From contig NZ_CP110136.1 of assembly GCF_025979705.1 (NCBI RefSeq), positions 2,914,001 through 2,978,000 of the forward strand: 64,000 nt of DNA, read 5' to 3'. The stretch's first letter is position 1, and each line of letters opens with the position of its first letter. A program made the position numbers and the translations under genes. This document shows, one piece after another, positions 17,989-25,435 of this stretch. The notes beneath the pieces are model-generated. The model saw only the letters and a program-made list of their open reading frames with translations, made no database searches and was not told the origin of the DNA. This DNA is from Hymenobacter sp. YIM 151858-1. GTDB lineage: Bacteria > Bacteroidota > Bacteroidia > Cytophagales > Hymenobacteraceae.

Positions 17989-18966
17989 ATGACCCAGCCC
18001 AACGCTCCGGCCACCCCCGATAAAGACCCGCTGCACCCGCGCAACCGCCACCAGGGCCGCTACGATTTGGCGCAGCTTACCGCGGCCTGGCCCGAGCTGG
18101 GTGCCTACGTGGCCCCCAACGCCCACGGCGATGCCAGCATCGATTTTGCCAACCCCGCCGCCGTAAAGGCCCTCAACCGGGCGCTGCTGAAACAGTTCTA
18201 CGGCATCGAGCAGTGGGATATTCCGGCCGGGTACCTGGTGCCGCCCATTCCGGGCCGCGCCGACTACCTGCACTACCTCGCCGACCTGCTGGCCGACAGC
18301 AACCAGGGCGAGGTGCCCAGGGGCCGCGGCATTCGGGTGCTCGATGTGGGCGTGGGCGCCAACTGTATCTACCCCATCATCGGCCACCGCGAGTACGGCT
18401 GGCGCTTTGTGGGCACCGATACCGACCCGGTGGCCGTGCGCGTGGCCAAGCAAATTGCCGCCGCCAACCGCGCCCTCGGCGGGGCCGTGGAGGTGCGCCT
18501 GCAGCCCTCGGCCACCGAGGTATTCAGCGGGGTAATCAAGCCCTCGGAGTACTTCGACGCGACGCTGTGCAACCCGCCCTTCCACGCGTCGGCGGCCGAG
18601 GCCGAGGCGGGCAGCCGCCGCAAGGTGCAGAACCTGGGCACCGGCAACCCCGCCGCCCAACCGGCGCTCAACTTCGGCGGCCAAACCAACGAACTCTGGA
18701 CGCCCGGCGGCGAGGCTACCTTTCTGTGGCGCATGGCCGAAGAAAGCGCCCACCTGCGCCACAACTGCTACTGGTTTACCTCGCTCGTATCGAAAAAGGA
18801 CACCTTGCCGGGTCTCTACAAATCCTTGCAAAAGCTGAAGGCGACGGAGGTGCGCACCATCGGGATGACGCAGGGCCAGAAAGTAAGCCGCTTTGTGGCC
18901 TGGACGTTTCTGACGCCGGAAGAGCAGCAGGACTGGCGCCGGAAGCGGTGGGCCCCCAAGGCCTAA
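17989..18966 (+). CDS. rlmF: 23S rRNA (adenine(1618)-N6)-methyltransferase RlmF
   Basis: The 325-residue protein is full length. It has the family start HPRNRHQGRYD, the SAM-binding motif DVGVGAN (119-125), GTDTDP and the N6-adenine catalytic motif NPPF (195-198), then KVQNLG and NFGGQTNELW as in RlmF. It methylates A1618 of 23S rRNA using S-adenosylmethionine. It has its own promoter and is divergent from the DisA_N-like gene. Confidence 0.95.
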   Translation: MTQPNAPATPDKDPLHPRNRHQGRYDLAQLTAAWPELGAYVAPNAHGDASIDFANPAAVKALNRALLKQFYGIEQWDIPAGYLVPPIPGRADYLHYLADLLADSNQGEVPRGRGIRVLDVGVGANCIYPIIGHREYGWRFVGTDTDPVAVRVAKQIAAANRALGGAVEVRLQPSATEVFSGVIKPSEYFDATLCNPPFHASAAEAEAGSRRKVQNLGTGNPAAQPALNFGGQTNELWTPGGEATFLWRMAEESAHLRHNCYWFTSLVSKKDTLPGLYKSLQKLKATEVRTIGMTQGQKVSRFVAWTFLTPEEQQDWRRKRWAPKA

Positions 18967-19025
18967 GCTACTCGGCAGCACCTAGGGTTTGTTGAGAATG
19001 AGCACAAGAACCATTCGCAACATTT

Positions 19026-19156
19026 AGCCCGCGTCATGCTGAGTGAGGTCGAAACATTTAGCCCGTCATGCTGAGCTTGTCGAAGCATCTCTGCCGCTTC
19101 GCCAGATACTAATCTCACCGAAGCGGCAGAGATGCTTCGACAAGCTCAGCATGACG
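19026..19156. repeat. Inverted repeat with perfect 37-bp arms
   Basis: Within the 18967-19399 gap, arms 19065-19101 and 19119-19155 are perfect complements (GTCATGCTGAGCTTGTCG...), with a 17-base loop. A partial extra left arm lies at 19033. It belongs to the dispersed GTCATGCTGAGC / GAGATGCTTCG repeat family also seen at 22266 and 30000. It would form a strong hairpin in RNA. Confidence 0.8.
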
Positions 19157-19207
19157 CGGGCTTTAGCTTACTGGCCACGCAGCCTGGCCGCCCGGCCCCG
19201 AAAAAAA

Positions 19208-19233
19208 TTGCACTTGGCGGCACGCGTTATATT
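19208..19233 (+). promoter_or_regulatory. Putative promoter of the first DUF805 gene
   Basis: TTG (19208-19210) and TATATT (19228-19233) are 17 bases apart. The second DUF805 leader has the same pair with 18 bases between, which supports both as promoters. Confidence 0.4.
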
Positions 19234-19321
19234 ATTCCGAGTACATATATTTCAACTGAAGCCAGCCCGACCAGCACTTGCTGCCGTTCTCCCGCACGCA
19301 GCCCGCTGGCCCTGGCGCAGT

Positions 19322-19381
19322 GGAGACCAGAACTCACTTTAAACAACGGGGCGCCACCGAAAAGCCTAACGAGTAGGACCC
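19322..19381 (+). ncRNA. Conserved leader element before DUF805 gene 1 (candidate structured RNA)
   Basis: This 60-base block aligns without gaps to 20139-20198, about 47 of 60 positions identical, although the surrounding leaders differ. The best conserved part is ACGGGGCGCnACCG then AAAGCCTnACGAGTA. A small hairpin (AGT-GAG / CTC-ACT around a conserved CAG) has compensating changes in the second copy. It ends 18 bases before the ATG. I recall candidate RNA motifs named DUF805 and DUF805b in comparative surveys of bacterial RNAs; whether this is the same motif needs a covariance-model search. Confidence 0.6.
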
Positions 19382-19399
19382 GCCTTACCCGCGCTACGC

Positions 19400-19789
19400 A
19401 TGCAATACTTTTTACACGCCTTAAAGAACTACGCAACGTTTAGCGGCCGGGCCCGCCGCAAGGAGTACTGGATGTTCACGCTGTTCAACCTGATCTTCGG
19501 CGTATCGGCCATGATGCTCGACAACCTGCTGGGCACAGCCGTCGAGGGCATCGGCTACGGCATGATTTACGGCCTCTACACCCTGGGCATGCTTATTCCG
19601 GGCCTGGCCGTGGCGGTGCGCCGCCTGCACGACGTGAATAAGAGCGGCTGGTTTTTGCTGATTGCCTTTGTGCCGCTGATTGGCGCCATCTGGCTGCTGG
19701 TGCTGATGTGCACCGAAGGCACCCGCGGCGAAAACCCGTACGGCGCCGACCCCAAAGCCGAAAACCAGGAGCCGATTATGGCTTACTAA
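19400..19789 (+). CDS. DUF805 membrane protein 1
   Basis: The 129-residue product is a typical DUF805 protein. It has FSGRARRKEYWMFTLFN at the start, three or four membrane segments, the RRLHDVNKSGWFLLI motif in the middle and a polar tail (GTRGENPYGADP). The family sits in the inner membrane and has no established function. It is 129 residues with its own leader RNA and terminator, and a paralogue follows 426 bases downstream with the same arrangement. Confidence 0.88.
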   Translation: MQYFLHALKNYATFSGRARRKEYWMFTLFNLIFGVSAMMLDNLLGTAVEGIGYGMIYGLYTLGMLIPGLAVAVRRLHDVNKSGWFLLIAFVPLIGAIWLLVLMCTEGTRGENPYGADPKAENQEPIMAY

Positions 19790-19809
19790 CCCAGGCTTTT
19801 GCATTATCG

Positions 19810-19850
19810 AAAAGCGGCCGGAGCATCGGGAGAAGCTCCGGCCGCTTTTT
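19810..19850 (+). terminator. Strong rho-independent terminator
   Basis: 15-base arms (AAAAGCGGCCGGAGC and complement) are followed by T residues, 20 bases after the first DUF805 gene. The rest of 19851-20060 holds no gene that I can see. Confidence 0.8.
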
Positions 19851-20060
19851 CTTGGGCGGCAGGCAGCCCCGGGGCTTATACCTGCCCCGCCATGACAGCC
19901 CAAAAGGTGTTGCAACAACACACCGTAGCAGTGCCTAACGCACTGCTATTTTGCGGCTTAGCCACTGCACCCACACAGCCACGCCCCCCGCCGGCTTGGC
20001 CCTAGGTGCCGCGGCTTGGCGCGCAACACGGCACCTTATTTGCGCCCTGCACTGCCCTAT

Positions 20061-20087
20061 TTGTTTCGGCAAGCGCCGGGCTATATT
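20061..20087 (+). promoter_or_regulatory. Putative promoter of the second DUF805 gene
   Basis: TTG (20061-20063) and TATATT (20082-20087) are 18 bases apart, like the pair before the first DUF805 gene. Confidence 0.4.
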
Positions 20088-20138
20088 CACCTTTCGGGAT
20101 GTACCCTGCGGGCAGCCGAACGTTATAAGGCCCTGGGT

Positions 20139-20198
20139 GGAAATCAGCACCTACCCCAAAAAACGGGGCGCAACCGCAAAGCCTCACGAGTACGAACC
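20139..20198 (+). ncRNA. Conserved leader element before DUF805 gene 2 (candidate structured RNA)
   Basis: This is the partner of 19322-19381: an ungapped 60-base match ending 17 bases before the ATG. The hairpin here is GGGT-GG / CC-t-ACCC, different bases but the same pairing as in copy 1, with CAG kept in the loop. Conservation of an untranslated block and of pairing, while flanks diverge, suggests a cis-acting RNA. Confidence 0.6.
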
Positions 20199-20215
20199 TT
20201 AACCCTAACCTCAGC

Positions 20216-20593
20216 ATGCGCTACTTTCTGCGAGCCTTCGACAAATTCGGGGTGTTTACCGGCCGGGCCAGGAGAAAGGAATACTGGATGTTTATCGGCT
20301 ACCAAGCCTTGTTTGGGGCTACGGCCTTGCTGCTCGACAACGTTCTCGGCATCACCCTCGACGACGAATCGGCCATCGGCTATACCTTCCTGATGTACCT
20401 GCTCGCGGTACTGATGCCCAACATTTCGGCGGGCACGCGCCGCCTGCACGATGTAAACCGCAGCGGCCTGAACCTGCTGGCCGCGTTTGTGCCCGTGGTG
20501 GGCTGGGCGTGGCTGCTGTACCTGCTCTGCTCCGAGGGCAGCCCCGGCCCCAACCGGTACGGCCTGGCCTACCACAAGGTGTTTGCCTATTAA
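20216..20593 (+). CDS. DUF805 membrane protein 2
   Basis: The 125-residue paralogue of the gene at 19400 keeps GVFTGRARRKEYWMF and TRRLHDVNRSGLNLL and ends GPNRYGLAYHKVFAY. The two proteins differ in most membrane positions, so this is an old duplication, yet the leader RNA stayed similar. An inner-membrane location is expected and the function is unknown. Confidence 0.87.
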   Translation: MRYFLRAFDKFGVFTGRARRKEYWMFIGYQALFGATALLLDNVLGITLDDESAIGYTFLMYLLAVLMPNISAGTRRLHDVNRSGLNLLAAFVPVVGWAWLLYLLCSEGSPGPNRYGLAYHKVFAY

Positions 20594-20622
20594 GCCACCC
20601 AGGGCTTTGCTCCGAAAACGCC

Positions 20623-20656
20623 AAGGGGCGGCAGCTACCCGTAGCTGCCGCCCCTT
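20623..20656. terminator. 16-bp hairpin between DUF805 gene 2 and the MNIO gene
   Basis: Arms AAGGGGCGGCAGCTAC and complement with a two-base loop end in CTTGTTT on the plus strand. It can serve both convergent genes. Confidence 0.7.
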
Positions 20657-20696
20657 GTTTGTGCTACTAGCACCTAGGCCCCGCGCCCAGCGGGGC

Positions 20697-21815
20697 TTAA
20701 GGCTTCCACTTGCGGGCAATGTGCAGGGCGGTTTCCAGCATGTGCGGCTGCCATTGCTCGATGCGCCAATCGGAATGGGCCAGGGCCGACGCCCGCAGCT
20801 GGCGCTCCGCTTCGGCGTAGCTGGGCGCGTTTTCCAGAATGTCGGAAAGCTGGCGCTGCTGCTCGTGCAGGTGCTCGTCTTCGGCGGCGGGGGCGGCAGG
20901 CAGCGCGGTTTGCCGGGGCCTGAAATCGTTGGTGGGCTCGGGGCGCAGGGCGGCGCGGTGCTGGGCTACCAGGTGTTCGAGGCGCCCGAAATCCTGCCTG
21001 AATTGGGTGCGGCTGCTTTCGGTGTGCAAGGCGTGGCCGAGCTGCTCCAGCACCACAAACTTCAGGTTGGGGCAGCGCGGGATAGTCAGCGCCAGTAGCC
21101 GAAACACCTCGTCGGGCACGGCCCCGTCGTGGGTGTCGCGGCGGATGCGCCGGCCCGGGGCCTGCTCCGAATCGTGCCAGCTACCGCCCGAAATATGGAT
21201 TTCGCGCACGCGCTCCAGCGGATACAAGGCAATCAGCGCGTCGTAGGCCACCCCGAAGTTGTGGAGCTGGCAGTACAGGTTGTGCAAATCCAGAATCAGG
21301 AAGCCGTTGACGGGCAGCAGCAGCTCCTCCAGAAAAGCCCCGTGGCGCTTTACCTCCTCGAGGGTGTAGGCAAACGCCAGGTTTTCGAGCCCCACGGGGC
21401 AGCGGCAGGCATCGTGGATGCGCCGCAGCCGATCCTGCCCGATGCGCAGGGCCGCGGCGGTGTACGGAATGGGCAGCGGCGCGCCGTGGTGGAAGTTCTG
21501 GCCCGTGAAAAACCCGAAGTGCTCGGTAATGTGGTCGAAGCGAAACTGCCCGGCCAGCTGCCCTAGGTGCGCCAGCCACTGCTGCTGCTCGGGGCTCCAT
21601 TTGCCCGCCAGCAACGAGAAGAACACGCCGTGGCCCACCAGCCGGCCGGCCTCGGCGTAGGTACGCAGCAGCGCCGTAAACCACTCGGGCATTTGCCCGG
21701 CACCGTACAGCGTATCAAACGACCACTCCAGGGCCTCTACCCGGCCTTGCTGCAGCAGCGGAAAAGCCGTGGCCAGCAGGTCGGCGTCGAGGTTGCAGGC
21801 GATGGTAGCGTACAT
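20697..21815 (-). CDS. MNIO (DUF692) multinuclear iron-dependent RiPP-modifying enzyme
   Basis: The 372-residue protein has the DUF692/MNIO TIM barrel at about residues 1-290. Likely iron ligands are His62 (GHG), His95/Glu98/His99 (DHITEHF), Glu144 (GLENLAF), Asp176/His178 (LDLHN), His185, His207 (IHISGG), Asp227/His229 (RDTHDG) and Glu257 (LEQ). The family oxidatively remodels cysteines of small peptides (methanobactin, bufferin, chryseobasin). An extra 80-residue C-terminus with a helical end (QPHMLETALHIARKW) follows; a separate partner protein usually aids these enzymes, and this part may replace it. The gene starts 25 bases after a Cys-rich 49-residue peptide gene, its probable substrate. 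Confidence 0.85.
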   Translation of the reverse strand: MYATIACNLDADLLATAFPLLQQGRVEALEWSFDTLYGAGQMPEWFTALLRTYAEAGRLVGHGVFFSLLAGKWSPEQQQWLAHLGQLAGQFRFDHITEHFGFFTGQNFHHGAPLPIPYTAAALRIGQDRLRRIHDACRCPVGLENLAFAYTLEEVKRHGAFLEELLLPVNGFLILDLHNLYCQLHNFGVAYDALIALYPLERVREIHISGGSWHDSEQAPGRRIRRDTHDGAVPDEVFRLLALTIPRCPNLKFVVLEQLGHALHTESSRTQFRQDFGRLEHLVAQHRAALRPEPTNDFRPRQTALPAAPAAEDEHLHEQQRQLSDILENAPSYAEAERQLRASALAHSDWRIEQWQPHMLETALHIARKWKP

Positions 21816-21840
21816 GGCAGTGCGCGAAACGGCTACGGCT

Positions 21841-21990
21841 TTAGCCGCGGCCGCAGGCCGGGCAGTTGTCGGGCGTTTTGGTGCTGCCCTGCTCTTCCTT
21901 GGGCTTCACGTCGTCTTTCACACAGCTCGTGGTGGTTTGGGCGGTCAGGCCAAGCAGCACGGCGCCCAGTACAGCTTTCGGGAGTTTCAT
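21841..21990 (-). CDS. Candidate MNIO RiPP precursor peptide (49 aa, C-terminal CPACGRG)
   Basis: The small gene encodes MKLPKAVLGAVLLGLTAQ followed by TTTSC, a charged linker (VKDDVKPKEEQGS) and the end NCPACGRG. The hydrophobic N-terminus looks like a lipoprotein or Sec signal, as found in bufferin- and chryseobasin-type precursors. The CxxC pair at the very end is the likely modification site of the MNIO enzyme encoded 25 bases downstream. I recall a chryseobasin-related MNIO precursor family in Bacteroidota with a similar ending. The longer frame from 22074 is unlikely. A plain small lipoprotein is the alternative. Confidence 0.7.
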   Translation of the reverse strand: MKLPKAVLGAVLLGLTAQTTTSCVKDDVKPKEEQGSTKTPDNCPACGRG

Positions 21991-22265
21991 GGCGAGGTAA
22001 GCAGCAGTTGTGGCATCTACACAAAGAGGCTCGGAGTAGGGAGCCGGCAACGGGCCGAATGGTTGCATGGCCACACCGGCAACAAGCCCGAAGCCCTAGG
22101 TGCCAGCGGCCGATTTGGCTTGGCCAGGCCCGGCGGCACCTCTCCCCTCCGTGCCCGTGCATTGCGCCCTCGCTGCGCCGCAGCGGTTTCGAGGCTGGCT
22201 TAGCTGAGTAATCTGCGCTCCGTCATCAGAGGGGTTGCGGCTGAAAGCCATTATGAGTTTTCTTG

Positions 22266-22515
22266 AACGTCATGCTGAGCTTGCCAAAGCATCTCTGCCA
22301 CTTTTTCTGAACGTCATGTCGAGCGAAGTCGAGACATCTCGCTTGCTGACGCCCGATAGCAACTACCCCCCCCTCTCTTTTGGAGAGGGGGCCGGGGGGG
22401 TGAGGTTCTGACGTTAGAAGGTCCTTCCTGCGTCAGGATGACAATACTATCTGGCGAGATGTCTCGACTACGCTCGACATGACGTTCAGAAAAAACGGCA
22501 GAGATGCTTCGGCGG
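22266..22515. repeat. Composite inverted repeat, copy 2 of the GAGATGTCTCG family
   Basis: The 21991-22719 gap holds no gene. Its main content is an inverted repeat with 41-base arms (22302-22342 and 22454-22494, one mismatch), starting TTTTTCTGAACGTCATGTCG. The inner part carries CCCTCTCTTTTGGAGAGGGG and GAAGGTCCTTC as in copy 1 (5521-5695). A flanking GTCATGCTGAGC segment (22269) relates it to 19026-19156. From 22570 the sequence turns AT-rich before the VOC gene. Confidence 0.78.
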
Positions 22516-22685
22516 GGCGGACGCCAGATGAAGCATGACCGTTTCGTCCTTCGCGGACACAAGCTAGATTGCGGCAGCAACAGTGTAAAAAAACAAAACT
22601 GCACAACTAACTAAACAACAGATAATTACGCCCAGACAAACCAAAGTTTTTGCTAATTATGTTAGCATATCAACAGTAAAACCAA

Positions 22686-22693
22686 TACCTTTA
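22686..22693 (+). promoter_or_regulatory. -7 element TACCTTTA of the VOC gene
   Basis: One mismatch from TAnnTTTG, 27 bases before the ATG at 22720, in locally AT-rich sequence. Confidence 0.45.
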
Positions 22694-22719
22694 GCTTACA
22701 TCACCAAAACACCACCGCT

Positions 22720-23151
22720 ATGCCTACCAAAATCTTTGTAAATCTGCCTGTCCGGGACCTCAGCGCCGCTATCGAGTTCTTTACCAAAGTTGGCTTTCAG
22801 TTCAACGCGCAGTTTTCCGACGAGCGGGCTACCTGCATGGTCGTGAGCGACGACATTTACGTGATGCTGCTGGTGGAGCCCTTTTTTCGGAGCTTCACCC
22901 CCAAACCCGTCGCCGACGCCACCCAAACCACCGAAGTAATCCTGTCGCTCTCGCTCGACAGCCGCGCCGAGGTCGATCGGCTTGCCGATCAGGCCCTGGC
23001 CGCCGGCGCCGCGGCCTCCCAGCCGCTGCCCGACTCCGACTTTATGTACACCCGCAACTTTCAGGACCCCGACGGCCACCTCTGGGAGCTGATGTACATG
23101 AACCCGGCCGTGCTGGCGCAAGCGCACCCCGTCGCCGAAATCAGCGCCTAG
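22720..23151 (+). CDS. VOC-family (glyoxalase/bleomycin-resistance fold) protein
   Basis: The 143-residue protein shows the VOC pattern: KIFVNLPVRDLSAAIEFFTKVGF at the start and FQDPDGHLWELMYM at the end, where His and Glu are the usual metal ligands. It belongs to the two-module, single-domain group seen in many Bacteroidota. Metal-dependent lyase, dioxygenase or binding roles are all possible. The stop TAG falls in CCTAGGT. The gene is alone, with a convergent neighbour beyond a shared hairpin. Confidence 0.85.
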   Translation: MPTKIFVNLPVRDLSAAIEFFTKVGFQFNAQFSDERATCMVVSDDIYVMLLVEPFFRSFTPKPVADATQTTEVILSLSLDSRAEVDRLADQALAAGAAASQPLPDSDFMYTRNFQDPDGHLWELMYMNPAVLAQAHPVAEISA

Positions 23152-23224
23152 GTACTGGTTGTGGCCCGAGGGCCGGGCAGCCACACAGGTGCGGCGCAGG
23201 GCGCGATGTACGGTATCTGAAACA

Positions 23225-23265
23225 CAACAGCCGCAGCGAGGTATGGCTACCTGCTGCGGCTGTTG
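23225..23265. terminator. Hairpin shared by VOC and TlpA-like genes
   Basis: 13-base arms (CAACAGCCGCAGC and complement) enclose a smaller inner stem (AGGTA / TACCT). It lies between two convergent stops. Confidence 0.65.
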
Positions 23266-23278
23266 GGCTTTTCGGCAA

Positions 23279-24409
23279 TTACTTGAGCAGCTGCGCCAGC
23301 GTTTTCTGCAGCTCGTCGCCGCGCAGGTTCACGGCCACGATCTTGCCCGTGGGGTCGATCAGGAAGTTCTGCGGGATGCTCTGCACCTGGTAGCGTTGCG
23401 CCACTTCGTTTTGCCACCCTTTCAGGTCCGATACCTGCGTCCAGGGCAGCTTGTCGTCTTCAATGGCTTTCAGCCATTTCTCGCGGGATTTTTCGTTGTC
23501 GAGCGACACGCCCAGCACCTCAAAGTTGCGGCCCTTAAACTGCTGATAGGCTTTCGCCACGTTGGGGTTCTCCTCGCGGCAGGGGCCGCACCAAGAGGCC
23601 CAGAAATCGACCAGCACGTACTTGCCGCGGTAATCGGCCAGCGCCACCGTTTTGCCGGCCGGGGTTTGCTGGCTGAAGGCGGGCGCCTGCGCCCCCACGG
23701 CTATGGCCTTGATGCGCTCCAGCATCTGGCCGAACTTCAGGCCCTCGGGGCTGTTGCGCAGGGCCGGGCTCAGGCCGTTGTACAGGGGGGCCAGCTCGGC
23801 GTATTGCGGCGTGCCTTGCGTGCTTACTTGCCTGAGCGCGTTCAGGCTGACCCAGGTGTTGGGGTTGGCGCGCACGAAGGCCATCTGCGCCTGCAGGGTT
23901 TCCTTAAAAAGGCCCATAAACTGCGCGGTGGTGCGCTCCCGAAACGCAGGATCGTTGCGCTGCGCCTCCGTAGCCTGCTTTACCTCGCGGTTGAAGGCTG
24001 CCAGTTTGGCCATGATGGGCTTGTACGAGGCCTGCAACCGGCCGTAGTCGAGGTTGAGTTGCGTGCCCGTAATGCGGGCGTTGGGCAACGAGTCGGGCGT
24101 GCTCACGACGATGGTGCCGGGCTCCAGAATCAGGCCGGTTTGGTTGGGCGAAACGCCGTAAGCGCTTCGCAGGCCCCCGCGGCGGTACACAATCAGGCGT
24201 GCCTCGCTGGGTTCGGCGGCGGTGCCTTTCAGCTCGAAGGCGCCGTTGTGCAACGTGACCGAATCGGCGAGCTGCGTGCCGCGCACCAGGTAAATTTTGG
24301 CCGGCGCGCTCAGTTTGCCCACTGTGCCTTTGATGGTGTAGGGCTGGGCGGCCTGGGCCAGCGCCAAACCCGGAGCCAGCAGCAGCCAGCCGAGTAAGTG
24401 TTTTTTCAT
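23279..24409 (-). CDS. TlpA/ResA-like thiol-disulfide oxidoreductase with DUF4369
   Basis: The 376-residue product starts MKKHLLGWLLLAPGLALAQ (signal peptide). A DUF4369-type beta domain follows (YTIKGTVGKLSAPAKIYL) to about residue 130, then a helical linker. A thioredoxin fold from about residue 240 has the WCGPC active site (Cys274 and Cys277) and the cis-Pro segment QSIPQNFLIDPTG. It works in the periplasm, probably reducing disulfides in secreted or cytochrome c proteins. DUF4369-TlpA fusions are typical of Bacteroidota. The ATG at 24409 is favoured over one 39 bases upstream by the signal peptide. Confidence 0.9.
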   Translation of the reverse strand: MKKHLLGWLLLAPGLALAQAAQPYTIKGTVGKLSAPAKIYLVRGTQLADSVTLHNGAFELKGTAAEPSEARLIVYRRGGLRSAYGVSPNQTGLILEPGTIVVSTPDSLPNARITGTQLNLDYGRLQASYKPIMAKLAAFNREVKQATEAQRNDPAFRERTTAQFMGLFKETLQAQMAFVRANPNTWVSLNALRQVSTQGTPQYAELAPLYNGLSPALRNSPEGLKFGQMLERIKAIAVGAQAPAFSQQTPAGKTVALADYRGKYVLVDFWASWCGPCREENPNVAKAYQQFKGRNFEVLGVSLDNEKSREKWLKAIEDDKLPWTQVSDLKGWQNEVAQRYQVQSIPQNFLIDPTGKIVAVNLRGDELQKTLAQLLK

Positions 24410-24551
24410 AGAGGGGTGTGGTATTGATAAAAAAGCAGGTAAGCGCACACAAGAACAGGCGGGCCCCCGGGGCCTGGCATAACGTGTAGCTGTTCGGCTA
24501 CAACTTAGGCATCAAACGCTAATTATGCTGCATAGCCACTCGCACACCATA

Positions 24552-24573
24552 CCCCTGGGTGGCCCCCCAGGGG
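24552..24573. terminator. Short hairpin after the STAS-like gene
   Basis: 8-base arms CCCCTGGG / CCCAGGGG lie just past the minus-strand stop at 24582. Confidence 0.4.
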
Positions 24574-24581
24574 CGGCGCTA

Positions 24582-25013
24582 TCATATCTGCGACTCCACT
24601 ACGGTTTGCGCGCGCAGCCAGGCGCGCGCCTCGGTTTCGTTGCTGAAATGCCGGAACGTTGGCGCCTGCGGCCAGTCGAGCAGATGCGGGTCTACTTTGT
24701 TAAGCCAGGCCATGGTTTCGGGTGCACTTAGCAGGGCGGCGTAGCGGTAGTTGCCCTGCACCACGGCGCGCGGCAGCCAGTTAGTAGTTACCCATTGCTG
24801 CTCCTCGGGCGTAATGGGCTCGATGTGCATGTGGTCGACGAGGGCCTTGCCGGTGCCGATGTTGCGAATCACGCGCAGCAGCGCGTTCATGGCCTCCTGG
24901 TAATCGGCGAGCAGGCGCGGGCCGGGCAGGCAGCGCATGTAGGCAAACCCCTCCGGATCGGGCTGCACCTCGGCAAAGGCGTTGGCAAAACGGAGTTTGT
25001 CGGGAGCAGACAT
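24582..25013 (-). CDS. Protein of unknown function, weakly STAS/SpoIIAA-like
   Basis: The 143-residue soluble protein starts MSAPDKLRFANAFAEVQPDP. It reads as alternating strands and helices: a central ALVDHMHIEPITPEEQQWV segment and a C-terminal FRHFSNETEARAWLRAQ end. This last part resembles SpoIIAA-like STAS proteins, which end in a helix carrying an EAxxWL pattern. No catalytic residues stand out, so the assignment is weak. It stands alone on the minus strand, with a hairpin after its stop. Confidence 0.55.
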   Translation of the reverse strand: MSAPDKLRFANAFAEVQPDPEGFAYMRCLPGPRLLADYQEAMNALLRVIRNIGTGKALVDHMHIEPITPEEQQWVTTNWLPRAVVQGNYRYAALLSAPETMAWLNKVDPHLLDWPQAPTFRHFSNETEARAWLRAQTVVESQI

Positions 25014-25160
25014 GCGAAACGGCAGGCGGCGGTTGGGTGGTGGGCTAAGGTACTGGTAATCGTGAAAGTACGTGACCCGGCTACCGGAAGGTAACGCGAG
25101 GTTGCTTGCTTGGGCCGCCGCCCTGGCCCTAGGTGCCTGCCACTCCCGCCCGAAAACAAA

Positions 25161-25187
25161 ATTGCCCAGGGCTAAGCCCTGGGCAAT
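25161..25187. terminator. 13-bp hairpin after the 72-aa gene
   Basis: A near-perfect palindrome ATTGCCCAGGGCT / AGCCCTGGGCAAT lies 30 bases past the minus-strand stop at 25217. Confidence 0.65.
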
Positions 25188-25216
25188 GTATGCAGCCTAT
25201 TGGTGCCGAAGGAGGA

Positions 25217-25435
25217 TTACCGAACGATAAAGCCCTTCTCTTCCCAGGCTTTTACGTTCTGGGTCCGCACAAAGCGGGTCTCGATGTGGCCCCAGGCATC
25301 CTGCTTGTACATCACGGTTTTGCCTTGCTCGCGGGCCTGGAGCGCCTGCATGTGCTCGGCATGAGAAAGGGTTACCGCCGGAGTTGTCGTCTCAACGGTT
25401 TTGCCCCCGCGGGGGCGCTTAGTGGAAGTTGCCAT
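25217..25435 (-). CDS. Small hypothetical protein (72 aa)
   Basis: The product starts MATSTKRPRGGKTVETTT and continues LSHAEHMQALQAREQGKTVMYKQDAWG to FVRTQNVKAWEEKGFIVR. It is basic at the start and soluble. I recognise no family. Support for coding is the codon use, the in-frame ATG and the hairpin downstream of the stop. Confidence 0.55.
   Translation of the reverse strand: MATSTKRPRGGKTVETTTPAVTLSHAEHMQALQAREQGKTVMYKQDAWGHIETRFVRTQNVKAWEEKGFIVR

Noticed and set aside
21841-21990. 49-residue peptide as an ordinary small lipoprotein
   Set aside because: The signal and TTSC would allow it, but the adjacent MNIO gene and the terminal CxxC favour a RiPP precursor; the alternative is kept as a caveat.
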